From an uncultured Tenacibaculum sp. (GTDB lineage Bacteria; Bacteroidota; Bacteroidia; Flavobacteriales; Flavobacteriaceae), in the NCBI RefSeq assembly GCF_947499065.1, contig NZ_CANMMT010000001.1:682001-746000 (forward strand): a stretch of 64,000 bases of DNA, given 5' to 3'. This document shows positions 60,035 to 64,000 of the stretch, in pieces. Below the pieces are notes generated by a model. That model was not told the origin of the DNA, made no database searches, and worked only from the letters and a program-made list of their open reading frames with translations. Positions within the stretch are counted from its first letter, which is position 1; the number at the start of each line of letters is the position of its first letter. A program made the translations under genes and the position numbers.

Positions 60035-60592
60035 ATGAGTACAAGAATTGAAACATTAAACCCAGAAACTACAACAGGAAAATCAAAAGAATTATTTGAT
60101 GCAGTACAAAACAAATTAGGATTTATCCCTAATTTAATAAAAGTGTTTGGTAATTCACCAGCAACATTACAAAGCTATTTAAGCTTAGGAGAATTGACAG
60201 CAAGCGGAAACTTTTCTAATAAATTTAGAGAGCAATTAGCTTTAGCAATCGCAGAAGAAAATGAGTGTAACTATTGTTTATCAGCACATACTGCTATTGG
60301 TAAAATGAATGGTTTAACTGAAGAAGAAACTGCTCAAAACAGACAAGGAATAGCAGCTGACGCAAAAGTACAAGCAGGATTAAATTTTGCACAAAGTGTA
60401 ACTAAAAATAGAGGTAAAGTAAGTTCTGAAGAGATAGCAGCAGTAAAAGCAGCAGGTTATAACGACGGAGATGTATTAGAGATAGTATTAAACGTAGTGT
60501 CAAATACATTAACAAACTATGTTAACCACATTGCTGAAACTGAAATCGATTTTCCAAAAGTAGAATCAGGAAAATTTAACGTAAACGCATAA
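60035..60592 (+). CDS. Carboxymuconolactone decarboxylase/AhpD-like protein
   Basis: 'NECNYCLSAHTAIGKMNGLTEEE'. Confidence 0.9.
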   Translation: MSTRIETLNPETTTGKSKELFDAVQNKLGFIPNLIKVFGNSPATLQSYLSLGELTASGNFSNKFREQLALAIAEENECNYCLSAHTAIGKMNGLTEEETAQNRQGIAADAKVQAGLNFAQSVTKNRGKVSSEEIAAVKAAGYNDGDVLEIVLNVVSNTLTNYVNHIAETEIDFPKVESGKFNVNA

Positions 60593-60706
60593 TAAAATTT
60601 GAGTTAGTTCTTGTAGTAATATGTGAGGCATAACTATAATAACGGAGTTATAGGCTACAAGGCTGCTCAACCCTTAAATAAATCCATAATTATAAAAACA
60701 AATCAA

Positions 60707-61069
60707 ATGAAACGTATTATCGCAATTTTAGTATTAACATTAGGAATCGCTTTTCAAGCAAATGCACAAGATGTTAAAACAGTAGCTTTAGAGCAAACTA
60801 AAGGAGAGTTTACTCAAAAAGCATTAACCTTAAAAGAGGGAACTTATATTTTTGAAATTTCAAACAAAGGAGTAGGACATGATGTAGGTTTTGTGTTAGC
60901 TCCAAAAGGAAAAGTAGAAGCAAAAGATCATATCAAAAATGCATATGTAACTTCTTTAGTAAAGAATAATGGAAAGTCTACTTCTAAGAAAGTAACTTTG
61001 AAAAAGGGAGAGTATGTATACTTTTGCCCATTAAATCCAACACCACAATACAGCTTAAAAGTAGAGTAA
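60707..61069 (+). CDS. Cupredoxin-like exported protein
   Basis: Signal peptide 'MKRIIAILVLTLGIAFQANAQD', 'GVGHDVGFVLAPKG', 'VYFCPLNPTPQY'; start 60707 preferred over 60623. Confidence 0.7.
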   Translation: MKRIIAILVLTLGIAFQANAQDVKTVALEQTKGEFTQKALTLKEGTYIFEISNKGVGHDVGFVLAPKGKVEAKDHIKNAYVTSLVKNNGKSTSKKVTLKKGEYVYFCPLNPTPQYSLKVE

Positions 61070-61088
61070 GCTTTTTTATATAGAAAAG

Positions 61089-61115
61089 AAAACCCCGCAA
61101 ATATTGCGGGGTTTT
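61089..61115. terminator. Terminator hairpin
   Basis: AAAACCCCGCAA-ATAT-TGCGGGGTTTT. Confidence 0.75.
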
Positions 61116-61122
61116 CTGGTTA

Positions 61123-61869
61123 TTATTCTTTTTTTGAATCAATCATTGCTATTAATTTATTTAAAGATGATTTAATTTTATTTGAGTTGGCTTTTTTAAG
61201 CATTAATTCCGATTTGTGTCTCATTTTACTGTAATCAGCATTTGGATAAAGAGTAATTAATTGAGTAAAATAAGAATCAATTCCTTTAGCAAGTTTAGAC
61301 TTTCCTTCTTCAGTAAATGAGTTTTCATTATTAATCTGATCTAAATAGATTAAATAGTTTTTTATGAGAGTGTTTATGTTACTATTAATGTTGTTTTCTA
61401 CAGTTTTAGAATTTGGGTCATCAGCATTTTCTTTAATGTTATCATTCCCTAATTTGAAATATCTAAGTTGTAGACCTAATCCAAAATGCCATGTAGCTAG
61501 TAACTCTTGATCATAAAGATACATATCTCTTCTATCAGTAGATTCATAAATACGAGTCATGTCTTTCCATTTGTTAAAAAACTTCTCAGCAACTTTATTT
61601 TTGTGTTTTAATCCTAGTTTTTTATCATCTAGAATAACTTTATAGTTTTTTTCATCAGTTAATTTTTCAACAACAATCCTAGTTTTAGGGTCTTTGAAGT
61701 TTGGGAGTTTTTCATCACTTTCATAACCAAATCGTAATGTTCTAACAACTTCGTCATAATCATTTACATCCCAATATCTTTTATCTGTAGGGAATTGATT
61801 TTTTTCATTAGAGCAATTAATTAATAATAAGGTAATTGAGAGATAAAGGATGTAATTAATTCTTTTCAT
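61123..61869 (-). CDS. Hypothetical lipoprotein
   Basis: 'MKRINYILYLSITLLLINCSN' lipobox; start 61869 preferred. Confidence 0.65.
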   Translation of the reverse strand: MKRINYILYLSITLLLINCSNEKNQFPTDKRYWDVNDYDEVVRTLRFGYESDEKLPNFKDPKTRIVVEKLTDEKNYKVILDDKKLGLKHKNKVAEKFFNKWKDMTRIYESTDRRDMYLYDQELLATWHFGLGLQLRYFKLGNDNIKENADDPNSKTVENNINSNINTLIKNYLIYLDQINNENSFTEEGKSKLAKGIDSYFTQLITLYPNADYSKMRHKSELMLKKANSNKIKSSLNKLIAMIDSKKE

Positions 61870-62557
61870 TAAATTTAATTTTTGTTTTTTTAAACTCATT
61901 AAGCAAATTTAATAAACTGTCGATTTCTTTTTCATATTTCTTTTGCTGATTATAAACATAACTATGAAATGTTGCAGAATCATACTCTTTTTGGAAAAGC
62001 CTTTCTTCTTCTTTTATATTCTTAATGATTTTTTTGATTTCGTTTTTACTAATTTGATTTAATTTTGAGATTTTATTTTTAGCTTTTCGAACAAATAATT
62101 CAGTGATTTTGAAGTGATATTTTTCATGTGTTAATAAATCAGTACTGTTTGTATGCTTATTATAAACAAAAGAACGAGAAGGATGAAATAAAGAATTGAT
62201 AGTTACAGAATCGTCATGGATTTTACTATTTATTGAAGTAACTATGTATGCAAATTTTTCATTACCATATAATGTTTTTTTAAAGAATTCCAATCCACGA
62301 AAATTCTGAAAGGTAATTTGATTGTATTTGTCAAAAGTCATAGGTTTTTCATAGTTTAAAAAGTTTATATGACTTAAAATAGCTAAAAATATTATGGAAA
62401 AAAAAAGAGTTGCAATACTATATTTTGTATAGGATAATAACTTTCTTTGTGTTTTTTTGTATTCTTTTTTACGCTCTTTTAATACTTTTATTAATTGATA
62501 AAATACAGGAGAAAAGTATAATAAGAAAATTAATACAATTATTAACCTATCATTCAT
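61856..62557 (-). CDS. Hypothetical membrane protein
   Basis: Two N-terminal TM segments, coiled-coil C-terminus. Confidence 0.6.
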   Translation of the reverse strand: MNDRLIIVLIFLLYFSPVFYQLIKVLKERKKEYKKTQRKLLSYTKYSIATLFFSIIFLAILSHINFLNYEKPMTFDKYNQITFQNFRGLEFFKKTLYGNEKFAYIVTSINSKIHDDSVTINSLFHPSRSFVYNKHTNSTDLLTHEKYHFKITELFVRKAKNKISKLNQISKNEIKKIIKNIKEEERLFQKEYDSATFHSYVYNQQKKYEKEIDSLLNLLNEFKKTKIKFNEKN

Positions 62558-62686
62558 GTGTAAAGATTCGTTAGCGCTTAGGTTATATTAATAATTTATA
62601 ATTAAGAATGTCTAGCAATTTTTGAAAGTTAAAAATAATAAAAAAACCTTAGTGGTAAACTAAGGCTTTATAAGAAAAATAAAAGA

Positions 62687-63979
62687 TTATTTATTCATAA
62701 TATCTTCAATCTCATCAGCTTCAATTGGAATATTACGCATTAAGTTGAATGGTTCTCCAGTTTCTTGGATAACTACATCATCTTCTAAACGAACACCAAA
62801 GCCTTCCTCTGGAATATAAATACCAGGTTCAACAGTAAATACCATATTAGCTTGCATTGGCTCATGTAGTAAACCATAATCATGAGTATCTAATCCCATA
62901 TGGTGAGAAGTTCCATGCATAAAGTATTTTTTATAAGCTGGCCAGTTTGGATCTTCGTTTTGTACATCAGCTTTATCTAATAAACCTAAACCTAACAATT
63001 CAGAAGTCATTAGTTTACCAACTTCTACATGATAATCAGCCCAGATGGTTCCTGGAACTAATAATTTTGTAGCATCGTTTTTTACACGATTTACAGCATT
63101 ATATACAGCTTTTTGTCTATCAGTAAAACGACCAGAAACAGGTACCGTTCTTGTCATATCAGATGAATAGTTCGCATATTCTGCACCAACATCCATTAAA
63201 ACTAAATCGCCAGCCTTACATTGTTGATTGTTTTCAATGTAGTGCAATACGTTTGCATTGTTTCCTGAAGCTATAATTGGTGTATAAGCGAATTTTTTAG
63301 AACGATTTCTAATGAATTCGTGGATAAATTCAGCTTCAATTTCATATTCCCAAACACCAGGTTTTATAAAGTCTAAAACACGTCTAAAACCTTTTTCCGT
63401 AATGTCACAAGCAGTTTGTAATAAGTCTAACTCAATTTGATCTTTAAGAGAGCGTAAACGCTGTAAAATAGGATTACTTTTAGCTACTGAATGTGCTGGG
63501 TATTTTGCTAATAACCATTTGTTAAAACGAGCTTCACGAGTTTCTGTTTCTACAGAAGCACGATAGTGCTCATTTGTGTTAATATAAACAGTATCTGCTA
63601 AAGCCATCATTTCAGCTAATACTTTTTCTAAGTCTTGTAACCAAAAAACAGATTTAATACCACTTGTTGCTAAAGCTTTTTCTTTAGTCAATTTTTCACC
63701 TTCCCAAACAGCAATGTGCTCATTGGTTTCGCGTAAGAATAAAACTTCACGTAAGTTTTCTTTTGGGCAATCAGGGAACACTACTAAAATACTTTCTTCT
63801 TGGTCTACACCACTTAAAAAGAAAATATCTCTATGTTGTTCAAAAGGTAAAGTACTATCAGCACTTACTGGATATATATCATTCGAATTAAAAACAGCTA
63901 AACTATTAGGCTTCATTTGAGCCATAAAGTTTTTACGATTTTTAATAAATAAATCTCTATTTATTGGATGGTATTTCAT
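62687..63979 (-). CDS. Xaa-Pro aminopeptidase (aminopeptidase P, M24)
   Basis: 'LVLMDVGAEYANYSSDMTRTVPVSG', 'HGTSHHMGLDTHD', 'VFTVEPGIYIPEE', 'GVRLEDDV'. Confidence 0.93.
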   Translation of the reverse strand: MKYHPINRDLFIKNRKNFMAQMKPNSLAVFNSNDIYPVSADSTLPFEQHRDIFFLSGVDQEESILVVFPDCPKENLREVLFLRETNEHIAVWEGEKLTKEKALATSGIKSVFWLQDLEKVLAEMMALADTVYINTNEHYRASVETETREARFNKWLLAKYPAHSVAKSNPILQRLRSLKDQIELDLLQTACDITEKGFRRVLDFIKPGVWEYEIEAEFIHEFIRNRSKKFAYTPIIASGNNANVLHYIENNQQCKAGDLVLMDVGAEYANYSSDMTRTVPVSGRFTDRQKAVYNAVNRVKNDATKLLVPGTIWADYHVEVGKLMTSELLGLGLLDKADVQNEDPNWPAYKKYFMHGTSHHMGLDTHDYGLLHEPMQANMVFTVEPGIYIPEEGFGVRLEDDVVIQETGEPFNLMRNIPIEADEIEDIMNK

Positions 63980-64000
63980 AATACATTCAAATTAAATTAT

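Overview
AT-rich Bacteroidota window, probably a marine Flavobacteriaceae; Tenacibaculum-like is a guess from protein style only. Most of it (about 1-41 kb and 58.8-64 kb) is ordinary chromosome: a subtilase tail plus TPR-CHAT protein, AlbA_2/Schlafen-like protein, oxidoreductases, ABC ATPase, M13 and prolyl-oligopeptidase peptidases, thioredoxin, class Ia RNR (nrdB-nrdA), dGTPase, a T9SS-exported BNR/TSP3 protein, MarC, endonuclease I, LytTR two-component system, SPFH/zinc-ribbon pair, sdhCAB, AraC regulators, and Xaa-Pro aminopeptidase. The accessory segment at about 40.5-58.7 kb is the main target. It holds an S24 (CI/LexA-like, Ala-Gly cleavable) repressor, a 1189-aa orphan protein, a SUKH immunity cluster, a TIGR02594-like endolysin, a holin, three tandem fibre-like paralogs with near-identical leaders and N-termini, a spanin-like membrane protein, and an 885-aa polymorphic-toxin-like protein followed by immunity-like genes. 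I see no capsid, terminase, integrase, sheath or tube gene. My proposal is a repressor-controlled lytic-release (type 10 secretion-like) toxin/fibre island. The strongest direct evidence is that both transcription units carry the same promoter/operator layout: CATwtTACAAA-N25-TTTGTAawATG overlapping a TTTG-N19-TAnnTTTG promoter. They also share a 17-nt perfectly complementary segment in opposite orientation. Family names come from reading motifs by eye; no search was run.
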